Origin: Diprion similis | Lineage: Eukaryota > Arthropoda > Insecta > Hymenoptera > Diprionidae | NCBI RefSeq assembly: GCF_021155765.1 | Contig: NC_060112.1 | Span: forward strand, 13,082,001-13,146,000 | DNA length: 64,000 nt | Direction of reading: 5' to 3' | In this document: piece after piece, positions 36,888 to 48,144 of the stretch | Numbering within the stretch: position 1 is the stretch's first letter | Layout: the number at the start of each line of letters is the position of its first letter | Translations under genes and position numbers: made by a program | The notes under the pieces: model-generated | What the model saw: only the letters and a program-made list of their open reading frames with translations | What the model was told of the DNA's origin: nothing | The model's database searches: none

Positions 36888-38628
36888 ATGGCTCCGAAGG
36901 TGGAAATTGTACATGATGAAAAGTTAACTCTTGGAGAAGGGCCTCATTGGGACCAGGAAGCACAAGTACTTTATTTTGTTGATATAGATGAGTCTACTGT
37001 CCTCAAGTATGATCCTAACGCTAATAAAATCACTCGGGTGATTGTGGGTACGTGGCTTGTATTTAATTTTTAATCGATGTCATTTGTATTTATAAAATAT
37101 TTATAGAATATACAGGTAACATTTTTATCACTGTGCATACTTTTGATAGGTGTGTGTGCACCTGAATGTAATTGTACAATGAAGCAGAAGGTTTACAAAA
37201 TAAATTATATAATTAATGTCAATGTATTTGCAATGTATTTATAATTGAAATTTTATTGCATGCTTACAGATAAAGAAAATAAAACAACTATTGGCTTTGT
37301 CGTACCTGTAGCAGGTACCAAAGATAAATTTGTCATCGGATATGCAAGCAAATTTGCACTTTTGACTTGGGATGGCGTCAGCACAGATCCATCCAACGTT
37401 GATATCCTTCTTGATGTGAATCCAGGAGCTAAAGTTCGGTTTAATGATGGCAAAGTTGATCCAACAGGTGACCAAAATCTATACAGAATATTTCTGCTAC
37501 TGCCAGATAATAAAAATCACAGTAAATGAGAATTGTAATATCGGTGCAAGTTATCCACATTCATTCATATTGATTCGAATTTTGCGCACAAAGGTTTTTC
37601 ACTTCACATGTATAATTACTTTTCATTCAAGTTTATTGAATAGTCATGGTTATAGTGTCAACAACAGTTGAGTACAAATATAGCTCATAATAAAAACTAA
37701 GTTGAAGCAAAAATGTATTAGCAAATTTTTCTATATTCTTGTTTGAATTACCAACACATTGCTCATGAGGTCTGATATAAAAAAATATTCCAGGACGCCT
37801 GTGGGCTGGGACAATGATGACTGGATATAAAAATAGTGGAGAGGAGTTGAGACATGGGTCGTTTTATTCCCTAAGTCCAGCTGGAAAGTCCTCAATAACA
37901 CATCTTACAAATGTGGGGATCAGTAACGGCCTTGCGTGGTCATCCGATCGTAAAACTTTCTATTATGTCGATAGTTTCAATCGATCGATTGACGCATTTG
38001 ATTGTGATCTCGATAACGGAACACTGAGTAAGTAGTGGATCAGATTTGCTCAGCATTTGCATCAACATCCTACTACTGGAGATATGCAATTGAAGAATAT
38101 TTTCATACGATGCTATTTCAACCACATGTAATATATTATAGTATAAATGTTACAGAAAATCGGCGTACAGTTTTTGACATAATCAAGAACAAGGTACAGG
38201 GATTGCCTGACGGTATGACTATCGATAAAGATGATAAATTATGGCTTGCCACATTTGGAGGTAGTGCAATTCACCAGGTGGATCCTAACACTGGTTCTCT
38301 TCTTCAATCAGTTCAACTTCCAGCAGCAAAGGTATAAAACTAATAAGTCTATTTAGAACAGCAGCTACTCAGTACGTTTAATCAGGATCCCTTTATTGTC
38401 GATCCAATTTTCTCTATACCTATAAATTCACCTTATCTCTTTCATTTCTAATTCGTTTTCCAGATTACCTCAGTTATGTGGGGAGGGCCAAATTTGGATG
38501 AACTTTATGTGACAAGTGCTAGCGTAGACGATACGGAAGAGCACCGTTACTCGGGACGTTTATTTAAAATTACTGGACTCGGTACATCTGGACTTCCAGG
38601 TGTACCAGTTAAATTAGAATACATTTGA
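36888..38628 (+). CDS. Regucalcin/SMP-30-like, tandem copy 1
   Basis: SMP-30/gluconolactonase/luciferin-regenerating-enzyme family: a cytosolic six-bladed beta-propeller, in vertebrates a gluconolactonase and calcium-related protein. Exons: 36888-37047, 37270-37467, 37794-38027, 38156-38331 and 38464-38628, giving 310 residues, the usual length. Metal-site motifs seen are GEGPHWD (Glu17), SNGLAWSSD (Asn) and LPDGMTID (Asp), matching human Glu18, Asn154 and Asp204. There is no signal peptide. It is first of four same-strand copies with the same intron positions. A 5' UTR acceptor precedes the ATG, and AATAAA at 38770-38775 ends the unit. The family is secure; its physiological substrate in insects is not known to me. 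Confidence 0.93.
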
Positions 38629-39546
38629 CGTGATAAGTTTATAAATCCATCATGATCAATCCGAGCTATGAATTTTCTATTTCCATCTATGAGCAAGTTT
38701 GAGATATACATATTTTCAGAATACTTTCTACCCTAGGCGAGGATTCACTATTGTACCAAATTATTTTACAATAAAGATGCTATATTGTTTCAAAGTTTAC
38801 CGTTCATACTCCTGATTTGTTCGACAATATGGTGTTGAAAATTTTGAATCATCTGGATGACTAGCTTTCACTGTGCAAAGTGATGTTAAAATTTCTTTAC
38901 TCTTTCCAATTTTCTTAAATATAACTCACTGCTTCAACATCAATTATTTTGACGAAGAGAGTTTCTGAGGTTTCACTTATCAGGATAGAGGGGTGCAGCA
39001 TTGTAAACACGATCGTTGATTATAAGTCTTATGTAAGCATTTTTTCTTCTATATTATCTTGTAACTCTACTTTTAGTCTTCAATAATAAGTATATTAACG
39101 TCGTGCGAGATACAGCTGAACCTTTTATTCCTGTAATCGTAATATTCGCGTATTTATCGCGTTCATTAGTTACCGACCACTCTGATAAAAAGTGCTTACT
39201 CTCTTAGGTTATCAACTCTATTAGCTAACGCGATAGTGTACCAGTTGTGAATCTACTTTGATAATCGACTTGTACATCCTGACGGATTGTGTTCTCAGTT
39301 TTTGTTTCAAACCAGAAAAGCAAAAACTTTGCATAATTTTTTCACTGAGCACAAGTGAAGGAACATTTCATTACGCAAATTTTAAGTTGTAACTTTTTTG
39401 AAAGTACAATTTCAACTGCCATCTATTAAGTTTCATCTAAAAAGTTAAGTATTTATGTAATATACCCTGAAAATGTATAATAAAATTGCTGTAGCATGCT
39501 AGTTTTTACTGATTGACTGGCTTAATAAATTTTATAGGCACAGATA
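38629..39546. other. Spacer between regucalcin copies 1 and 2
   Basis: Contains the copy 1 poly(A) signal (38770-38775) and presumably the copy 2 promoter and non-coding exon. A possible 5' UTR acceptor (TTTATAG) ends just before the copy 2 ATG. No other gene is seen. Confidence 0.55.
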
Positions 39547-41021
39547 ATGGCTCCCAAAATTGAAATTATACATGATGAACAATTAGTCCTTGGTGAAGGA
39601 CCCCACTGGGACCATGCAGCTCAAGTACTTTATTACGTTGACATAATTGAATCTACGGTTTTCAAGTATGATCCAAAAATTAACAAAATCACTCGAGTCA
39701 TTGTTGGTAAGTTCGCACCATTGTAATTTCAATCACAACTGCATTTATAATTAATATGGAATATGTGCTTACAGATAAACAGGATAAGACAAGTGTGAGC
39801 TTTGTAGTACCTATAGAAGGTACCAATGATAAATTTGTCATTGGGTACGGGAAAAAGTTCGCTGTTTTGACTTGGGATGGTGTTAGCATAGATCCAACTA
39901 ACGTTAACATCCTTGTTGAAGTGGATTCTGGGACTCAAAACATATTCAATGATGGAAAAGCTGATCCCTCAGGTACCCAGTGTATCTAAAATATAAATTC
40001 CGTTATCGTTTATTATTGAAACATTATTGCACCAAATTGTCTTCGCATAATACTTGACATCCAACTTCTGTTCTATATCAGCACTTTGATGATATGTGTA
40101 GTTAAAAATGTACTGATAAACCGAATTTTACTTACTACATCAAATTCAATAATAGATTTAATCTGAAAAAATTTCAGGGCGTTTGTGGTCTGGTACATGG
40201 GAAATGGCCACATTCAAACCAGGTATATCAGAATCATGAAAGGGAACGTTTTATTCTTTAAGCAAAGATGGGAAATCTGTCAAGGCTCACTTTAGTGGTG
40301 TGGGAATCAGTAATGGTCTTGCTTGGTCTGCTGATAGAACAACCTTTTATTACATAGATAGTCTCAATTTTGCCATTGACGGATTCAATTATAATATTGA
40401 TACTGGAGAGATAAGTGAGTATTTGTCACGCAATCGTCTTATTGCGTAGCATTATGGTATTTGTTGTCCTCAAAAATACAGTGTGTTCAGAAACCTTTTA
40501 TCATAATTATAATTTGTTCAATCTAAAACACAGTCAAGTAGTATAATATCATGTCTCTTATGTATAAACAGATAAGAGTTCTAAAAAAACATAAATTTTA
40601 AAGCAAATCGACGAACCATCTTTGACTTGAAAAAGAATAATATCAAGGGACTTCCTGATGGAATGACAATAGATAGTAAGGATAAATTATGGTTTGCCAC
40701 ATTCAACGGTACTGGAGTTCATCAAGTGGATCCTAAAACTGGTACCCACCTCCAGTTTGTGCAACTTCCAACAGCAAGGGTAAGAAAAAGTCTGCTTTGT
40801 GTAAAATCGATACCTCCAGGTTCTATTTTATCAGTGATAATTTTTTCCAGGTTACTTCGGTCGCCTGGGGTGGACCAAATTTGGATGTACTCTACGTGAC
40901 TAGTGCTAGTCTGTATGAGTCTATAGACCAGAGCGATATTGATAAGCCCTATGCAGGACGCGTGTTTAAAATTACTGGTCTTGATGCATTTGGACTACCA
41001 GGTGTCCCAGTCAAGCTATAA
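39547..41021 (+). pseudogene. Regucalcin/SMP-30-like, tandem copy 2, with in-frame stop
   Basis: Same five-exon plan as its neighbours: 39547-39706, 39775-39972, 40178-40414, 40604-40779 and 40851-41021. Exons 1 and 2 are intact and keep GEGPHWD. In exon 3 a TGA at 40237-40239 stands where copy 4 has AGA, so translation would stop after 139 residues, before the Asn and Asp metal ligands. The rest of the frame is otherwise open and well conserved (SNGLAWS, LPDGMTID, a C-terminus ending VPVKL). The exon 4 acceptor reads TTTTAAAG, with A at -3 and little pyrimidine, weaker than in the other copies. This suggests a recent loss of function, a null allele in this individual, or a sequencing error. 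Readthrough is possible but unsupported. Confidence 0.8.
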
Positions 41022-41050
41022 ATATTATACAAAAGTAAATCCAAACTGTT

Positions 41051-41056
41051 AATAAA
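41051..41056 (+). other. Poly(A) signal after regucalcin copy 2
   Basis: AATAAA lies 30 bases after the stop codon. Confidence 0.6.
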
Positions 41057-41229
41057 GGAACTACAAATCAGTCCAGGAGTCATTTTGATGAATAGAAATA
41101 TTATTTCTGTACTATTTTAAAAACTATACTGCACTTGGAAAGTTTTTGCAAAAAAAAACACAACCGTAGTTCTTAACGGGAAAGTTACGGTTCAAAACTA
41201 TTCGGTGCATGCAAATAAGTATAAATAAA

Positions 41230-42190
41230 TTTAAAAACATAGTATTCTTGATGTTTTTAGAACGTAATAGAGCTTTTGGAACCTCTGTTGATGCTCCTAC
41301 AACAAGTAGAACATTTCTGGAGCTTTCAAGCAGATTTAATAGTATTCTTGATGTTCTAGGACATTCCAAGAATTTGAGACAAGACTCATAACTGTACAAG
41401 AATGCTCTCAATATATCTAGAATGTTGCAGGAAATTTTTAAGAACTTATCGCAATAGTAAATTCGTAGAATTCATGCCATTTTTTTTATTTCTGTGTCAT
41501 TGGAGTGTTTTGGTCAGAACTGCACATAGAACGGGGCTGTTTACCTTCTTTCGCTTTTGAGATACGTGGACTTAGATGTTTGGAAATATATACGTCTACC
41601 TCGAAATCGACTAGGGCATCCTCTTAAAGAACGTTCGAGACTATTTTCGATGATTCCAATATAATCCATACCATGCCAGAATATTTTCGGATCGTTCGAG
41701 TAGATCCAAGAGTTTTGTGGTTGTATTTAGGATATACCAGAACTTTTCTGAAGCGATACTATAGGTTCTAGAGTATTCTTGAGGTTTTTAGACATATCAG
41801 AACTTTCGAGACCATTCTAGGTGCTTTCCAAACATTCCTGAACATTTCCAGAACCTCAGAGCAGATTCGAAAGTATTCTCGATCTTTCTAGAATATTTCA
41901 TGTACTTGAAATTAGATTCACAACTGTTGAAGAATACTCTTAATATTTCTATAATGTTAAAGGACATTTTTAAAACTTTCGAGACCAACCGAGACTGTTC
42001 GATGTTTCCTACAGAGCAACCCACAACATTCCAGAACATTTCCGGAGCTTTCGAGCAGATTCGAAAGTATTCCCATTAGTTCTAGAACCTTCTAACTATT
42101 TCCAAAACTCGAAAGTATTACGAACTGATCTCGATTTTTCTAACATTGTGAAACGTTTTAGAATATTTGAGACTGGTTTCGGAGTTTCGA
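41230..42190. repeat. Degenerate tandem repeat rich in TTCnnGAA units
   Basis: At least three related copies can be aligned by eye: about 41251-41450, 41784-41985 and 41986-42175. Shared blocks are AGAACATTTCyrGAgC, GAGCAGATTCGAAAGTATTC, TTCTAGAAyrTT and a final TTTTTAAAACTTT-like run. The interval 41455-41783 holds weaker matches. Inverted TTC/GAA units at heat-shock-element spacing recur, including TTCTAGAACCTTC at 42080-42092. The open frames inside are by-products of the repeat. I cannot assign it to a known transposon family. Confidence 0.7.
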
Positions 42191-42877
42191 ATCCAACGTA
42201 GCGTGAGTGTGACAAGGTCCAACTTGGCAAGAATACAATATTAATTACAATGTTTATATATGACGAAGGCCTTGTTTATTGTTTCTTATTTTGAATTCAT
42301 CGGTTCTGGTTTTTGTTTAGAAAAGGTTTTGACTATTCGATTACAATTCCATCGGTTCATCTAAAAAAGTTTTTAAATCGTTAATTCCACGGTCTAATTG
42401 ATAATAAATAATATAATTTTATCTCCAAATGGAAATGTTTTCTGAAGCTAGCTTTACGATACTGCTATCTTATATTGTTGAACTCTTATCTGACTCATGC
42501 AATATTATACTTATCATTGTAATTAAGAGGGGTGTAGTTTTGTGAGCTTGCTACTTTCTCATTATCAGCTTTGTGTAACTATTTATTCTGGTGAATTATA
42601 GCCATTACCTGACTTCAGCAACAAGTGTTATATCGATTGCAACAGGTAGGGCTGCTTGAGTTATTTGGTGATCAGCATGGTGCTTTTATATGAGATTGAT
42701 TAATTCCATACAAATAATTCTGAGTTTCAATCTGATATTGTGTTGCAGTTTATACATATCAGGAAAAGAAGCGATACTATATCATCGTAATTCTAGTTCA
42801 TTTGTTGAATTGTGGTCATTTATTTAAATTGTATCACACTGTAAGTGCAGTTTAATTATTTACAGTGGTTTTATTAA
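42191..42877. other. Upstream region of regucalcin copy 3
   Basis: AT-rich, no coding gene. An acceptor (TTATTTACAG, ending near 42865) lies 12 bases before the copy 3 ATG, so a non-coding exon is expected in this interval. Confidence 0.5.
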
Positions 42878-44430
42878 ATGGCTCCAAACATAAAAATTGT
42901 GCACAATGAAAAACTAGATCTTGGTGAGGGCCCACACTGGGATCATGATACTCAAGCGCTCTATTACGTTAATGTAATGCAAAGTACCATTTTCAAATAT
43001 GAGCCACGTACTGAGAAAATTACCCAAGTTATTGTAGGTATGTTGATTTGAGATAATTTCTAGTCATCACCAAGCAGCTTAGAGAAATACCTGATTTCAT
43101 TTATGTTCAATTTATAGTCAATTCTATTCATATATAGATAAGGAAAAAAAAACGAGTGTGAGCTTCGTTATACCTGTTGAAGGTATCAAAGACAAATTTG
43201 CCATCGGGTATGGAAACAAACTTGCTCTTTTGACTTGGAATGGTATCAGCACTTATCCAACGAATGTTGAAATTCTTATCAATTTGAATGACGCAACCGA
43301 CACTGTATTTAATGATGGCAAAGTTGATTCCAGAGGTAGTACATCTTAATTATGATTATCATTGAAAATTACTGACCTTGATTTTGAAAATAATGTCAAT
43401 GAGATTAAACCATTAAGTCAGTGCTTCTTCAAAAATACTATGTACAATTTGGATTAATATGTCAAATTTGAGGACGCTTATGGACTGGGACAGTCTTCCC
43501 AGGTGTCATTACTGGATCCCAAGAACGACATGGAGAGTTATATAGTATGAATACAGATGAAAAGTGTGTCACACGTTACACGTTACGTACACATGCTACT
43601 GGTATAGGAATTAGCAATGGTCTTGCATGGTCGTCTGATCACAAAATGTTTTACTACATCGATAGTTTTAATAATACAGTTGATGCATTTGATTATAATA
43701 TTGACAGTGGAGAACTATGTGAGTAACTTAGTCAAATATTTGTAGTATGTACACATTTTTCGACCTGCAGAAGCATTTAGATTTAGAACTTCTTTTTACG
43801 ATTATTTCACTAAACGTCATATAATATGACTGAATGAAAAGTATTGTCTGTATCGCTTCCTTAAATTATTAAATAACATGTATCGATGAATTTGAACAAA
43901 ACAGCAAACCGGCGTATAGCTTTTGACTTTGTGAAGAATAATTTAAAGGGATTTCCTGATGGGATGACTATAGATGTAGAAAATAAACTGTGGGTTGCTG
44001 CATTCAATGGAAGTGCTATACATCAAGTCGACCCTAAAACTGGATCCCTTCTTCAATCTATAAAATTCCCCACCTCACAGGTATGTATAAGTCACCAAAT
44101 CAACCGTAAATTCAGCTTTTTTTTTATGAGTTACTGTTTGCAAAAGTACCATATTGTTAAACTAAAGACACAATCCTTGATTTTTCAAATATAAGATTCT
44201 AATGGCTGAAGAACAGTGAAAAACTGTAAGCCAAAATAAAGTATTTATTTCATAAGTTATTCTGTTTCTTTCAGATTACTTCTGCTACATGGGGTGGACA
44301 AAATTTGAATGAACTCTATGTTACAAGTGCCAGTCACTTGCAAATGGAACAGAATTTTTACGCAGGACGCTTGTTTAAAGTTACAGGACTCGGTACATCT
44401 GGTCTCCCAGGTCTTGCAGTCAAATTATAA
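42878..44430 (+). CDS. Regucalcin/SMP-30-like, tandem copy 3
   Basis: Exons: 42878-43037, 43138-43335, 43473-43718, 43905-44080 and 44275-44430, giving 311 residues. It keeps the three metal-site motifs GEGPHWD, SNGLAWSSD and FPDGMTID. It is the most divergent copy: the YYVDI segment is YYVNV, the segment after GRLWTGT is rewritten, and exon 3 is 9 to 12 nt longer than in the others. The exon 3 acceptor (AAATTTGAG) is poor, with G at -3 and no pyrimidine tract, so splicing may be inefficient. The open frame itself is intact. It is probably a functional, neofunctionalising paralogue, but expression needs confirming. Confidence 0.87.
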
Positions 44431-45821
44431 ATAGATTCTTAAAGGTTAGTCGCAAAGGGCTCTATAATATACATTATTCCACATAAAATAGCAAACGCTC
44501 ATCTCATAACGTTTATCAATCGTTGGAATGAGAAATTTCGAAGGAGGAGTACTGAAACGGACAACTCGTATGATGTGCATGCCTGAATTATTCGACAATC
44601 TAATGAATACGTAACTGGTTTGTGGAGATAAAATGATCAACCGTAATTTAGTAAACATTCATGCAATACAGACCAATTACTTGGTGACATAGTGTATAAT
44701 AGGCTAGGCTATCAGCAATATTATTTAGATACATAAATATCTCGATTAACTACAGGGTATGAATAATCTCCCACACAGCGCCAAATGTTTATAAAATAAA
44801 TTATTAAAACGATTTGGGTAAAATATAATGTATATGTTTAAGAATTATTTCAAATTCAACATTTCATGTAAGACGTCGAGGTATAATTATGAAATATTCG
44901 GTATTGTGTTGAGGTGGTTGTTGATTATATGTCATTACCATTAGCAATTAAGAATAATGAAGTCAATTATATGAGATCCAGATAGGAATATTAAAGGTGA
45001 ATGGACTCGAAACTTGATTCTCGTATACTCATATTAAAACTTTATCTATCATTTGAAGATTCATATTTTTCCAAATGTTCCGAGATTAAAAGTACCTAAT
45101 CAATGTAAATATGTTTTTTAAAAACATATCGTGATAAGTTCCCCCATCTTTCACTTTGTCTAGATCGGTGAAACGAGATTCTATTCTAATTTTGAACTAC
45201 ATCTACTATAGATACTCAAAATTCATCAATCATGATTTGCAGTAAGGTATACTGTGGCTAGTAAATTTATCTGATAGTAAAACCTGTACGATTAGAGAGT
45301 GATGTGATACTTCAAACTTTTCTTAATTCTGACCACCCTGTATATTACAGATTTGATTAATTTGACGTCCTATAGAGCTCTCACTGATAGCCTATCTTAT
45401 ATAAATAGCTGTTGTGAAGTAATATATTTTAGTTTGTAAATCTTCTGGAACTTGAGAAGTAAGAACTGTTCCATATTTAAGTTTCATTAAGTTCGTAAAT
45501 TGTTTGTCCCTGTAATTTTCTCTTTCCAAATAAAATATCGCTGTTCAACTATATCTTGGTTATTTTAAAGTGATTGATTAGATTAGACCTACGTACATAT
45601 TCAAAGTTACGATATGTTCTTTTGATTAATATATCAACCATCTTGCTACAAATTTGGCTTAAAGTTTAAATCATAATGTATAGTACTTATAATTGTGAGA
45701 ACATAAATTGGCTAACGTTTCAAATTCTAACTGTTATTTGCAGTAAGCTTGTTGTAAAGGTTGTGTAGTATTCCAAACATTATAATTTACTTGTTTCGAA
45801 CATTTTTAGGTATTACTAATA
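44431..45821. other. Spacer between regucalcin copies 3 and 4
   Basis: No coding gene. The distal end carries the copy 4 promoter. A short ACCACCCTGTATA motif at 45333-45345 resembles the ends of degenerate insect transposon fragments, but no full element is visible. Confidence 0.5.
45398..45462 (+). promoter_or_regulatory. TATA promoter and non-coding exon of regucalcin copy 4
   Basis: TATATAAATA at 45398-45407 is followed by a short region ending in a GTAAGA donor near 45460. The matching acceptor (CATTTTTAG) ends at 45809, 13 bases before the ATG. This fits a TATA promoter with a short 5' non-coding exon of about 30 bases. A TTCtgGAActTGA pentamer run overlaps the start of the transcript. 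Confidence 0.5.
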
Positions 45822-47240
45822 ATGGCACCCCAAATTGATATTGTACATGATGAAAAATTAGTTCTCGGCGAGGGACCTCACTGGGATCAGGAAGCTCAAG
45901 TACTCTACTATGTTGATATACCAGAATCTACTGTCTTCAAGTACAATCCGAGTACCAATAAAGTCACCCGTGTGGTTGTGGGTAAGTTGCTTAACTTACT
46001 TGATTAACTTGCAATTAATTATGTCAAAGCCATATAAATTATACAGATAAGTTTATAGTTTGTTTACAATTGGAATTCATTATTTGTATAATACTTCCAG
46101 ATAAAAAAAATAAGTCAGCAGTGAGCTTTGTCCTACCGGTCGCGGGTACTAAAGACAAATTTGTGGTTGGACATGGTAAAAAAATAGCTCTTCTGACATG
46201 GGATGGTTTTAGCACAGATCCAACCAATGTTGAAATTCTTGTTGAAGTAGATCCTGGGACTATAAACGTATTTAATGATGGCAAAGCTGACCCTTCAGGT
46301 ACCCAATATGAATAGATCGGCGTACCTATCTTTATTCTGCACTGCTTGAGTAGGTAAGAAATTGTACCGATTGTATGTGATTCGATTTTTTTTTATCGTA
46401 GGACGTTTGTGGTCTGGAACTTGGGAACTAGAAACATTTAAACCAGGTGCACCTGAAACAAGAAAGGGAACATTTTATTCTTTGAGCAGAGATGGAAAAT
46501 CTACAAAAGCTCATTTCAATGATGTGGGATGTAGTAATGGTCTTGCATGGTCTTCAGACACCAAAACTTTTTATTACGTAGATAGTTTTAATTGGACAGT
46601 CGATGCATTTGATTACAATATTGACAGCGAAGAGCTGAGTGAGTATTCAGTCTACAATCTTGTTCAAACTTCTTATCGTTATCAATATTCATTATCCTGA
46701 AAGCATACTTAGTTGGCATATGTTTCAATAGAACTTTAGTTTATCCAAGATAAAATAATATCAGATCTGTTAATAGTATCATCCTTCTGATGTGTAAAAA
46801 CGGCGGAGAGTAATAAGTGAATGTAAATTTAACAGCAAATCGACGAACCATCTTTGACTTGAAGAAGAATAATGTCAAGGGAATGCCTGACGGAATGGCT
46901 ATAGATAAAGAAGACAAATTGTGGTTAGCCACATGGGATGGCTATGCAGTTCATCGAGTGGATCCTAAAACTGGTGAACATCTTCAGTCTGTCCAGTTCC
47001 CTACACAAAAGGTGAAAAATTATTCCCCAGAACAAAAAAAAAGTGCTAATGTAGGTGATATTTTGAAGACAAAATTTTTTTCAGATTACTTCAGTTGCAT
47101 GGGGTGGACCAAATTTAGATGAACTGTATGTGACTAGCGCTAGCATATTCGAGTCAAAAGATGATCGTTACTCAGGTCGCTTATTTAAGGTTTCAGGACT
47201 TGGTGTATCTGGACTTCCAGGTGTACCAGTTAAATTGTAA
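45822..47240 (+). CDS. Regucalcin/SMP-30-like, tandem copy 4
   Basis: Exons: 45822-45981, 46101-46298, 46402-46638, 46836-47011 and 47085-47240, giving 308 residues. All three metal-site motifs are present: GEGPHWD, SNGLAWSSD and MPDGMAID. Splice sites are good (CTTCCAG, TATCGTAG, TTAACAG and TTTTTCAG). The predicted product is cytosolic, without a signal peptide. Exon 3 is the closest match to copy 2 and shows the AGA codon that copy 2 has lost. It is probably the best-preserved member of the array along with copy 1. Confidence 0.93.
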
Positions 47241-48144
47241 ATATTGTATAATCTATAAGCCTGAAAAACCACTGATGAAGTGACCGTTTTTCCGTGTTAG
47301 CGTACCATACTTTGACCATATATCCAGTATGATTTACAAGCAACGGTTTTGTGAAATTACGCTTCTATAATAATACAGTTTATTGGTTTCAAACTTTCTT
47401 TTGTGACGCTCAATATTCCATCTCAGAAATCTGGAGTTACATGTCATGATTATGTAATTCAATTCAATATAATATATTCGAATCTATAACCCTTTAATTG
47501 TTTAATTTTCTTTAATCCTTTTGAGAATACTCGATCGTTTAGCTTTGAGTATTGACCTGAAATAATAAAATAGGAACAAGTGTCTATTCATTTGTATTAC
47601 GATGGATAATTTATTGTGGATAATTGTATGCAATGCATTTTCTACATCTTGCAATTTTCTGCCGATACCTACCAAATAATGATAATAATAATAACACAAA
47701 CAATAATAATAATAATGTTTTATTTATTGTGCATCTGGAACACGTGCCTCTTATACACTAACCACGCATTTCGTCCATGCTGCAAAAAAATAAAATCATA
47801 TAATATTATAATATCCCATTAACTATTATTCTCTCTTCAGTTTCAAAGTCAATTGATATTTACTAAATTTGTCTGATAATGTCTATACTTCTGTAGCTAC
47901 ATAATAAATCGGATAATTAATTTACATATTTTCATCACATATGACAACGCATATGATCCGGGTCCAATTTAAATTCAAATATAGATGTCGCGAATTATCG
48001 ACTATCGAAACTCGTAGTCGAGATTTGACAGGTAACTTGGGCTTTGACAGGAAAGTCTCCGCAACAAGAATATGAATTAGCTCATAACGATTTGTTGTAT
48101 CAGAATAAGTTTGCGACGCTTCAATAGAGGTAACGAATTTCGCA
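47241..48144. other. Intergenic region between regucalcin copy 4 and TRAPPC5
   Basis: AT-rich with an (AAT)n microsatellite at about 47676-47716. No coding signal. The last 200 bases, GC-richer, are the likely TRAPPC5 promoter. Confidence 0.55.
47676..47716 (+). repeat. (AAT)n microsatellite, interrupted
   Basis: Two runs of AAT/ATA repeats separated by ACACAAAC. Confidence 0.85.

Noticed and set aside
40237-40239. TGA in regucalcin copy 2 as a selenocysteine codon
   Set aside because: The aligned residue in the closest copy is Arg, not Cys, and no SECIS-like hairpin was noticed downstream.
41124-42039. Two minus-strand open frames within the 41-42 kb repeat
   Set aside because: They are translations of the repeat units themselves and share its periodic residues. 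No evidence of a protein.
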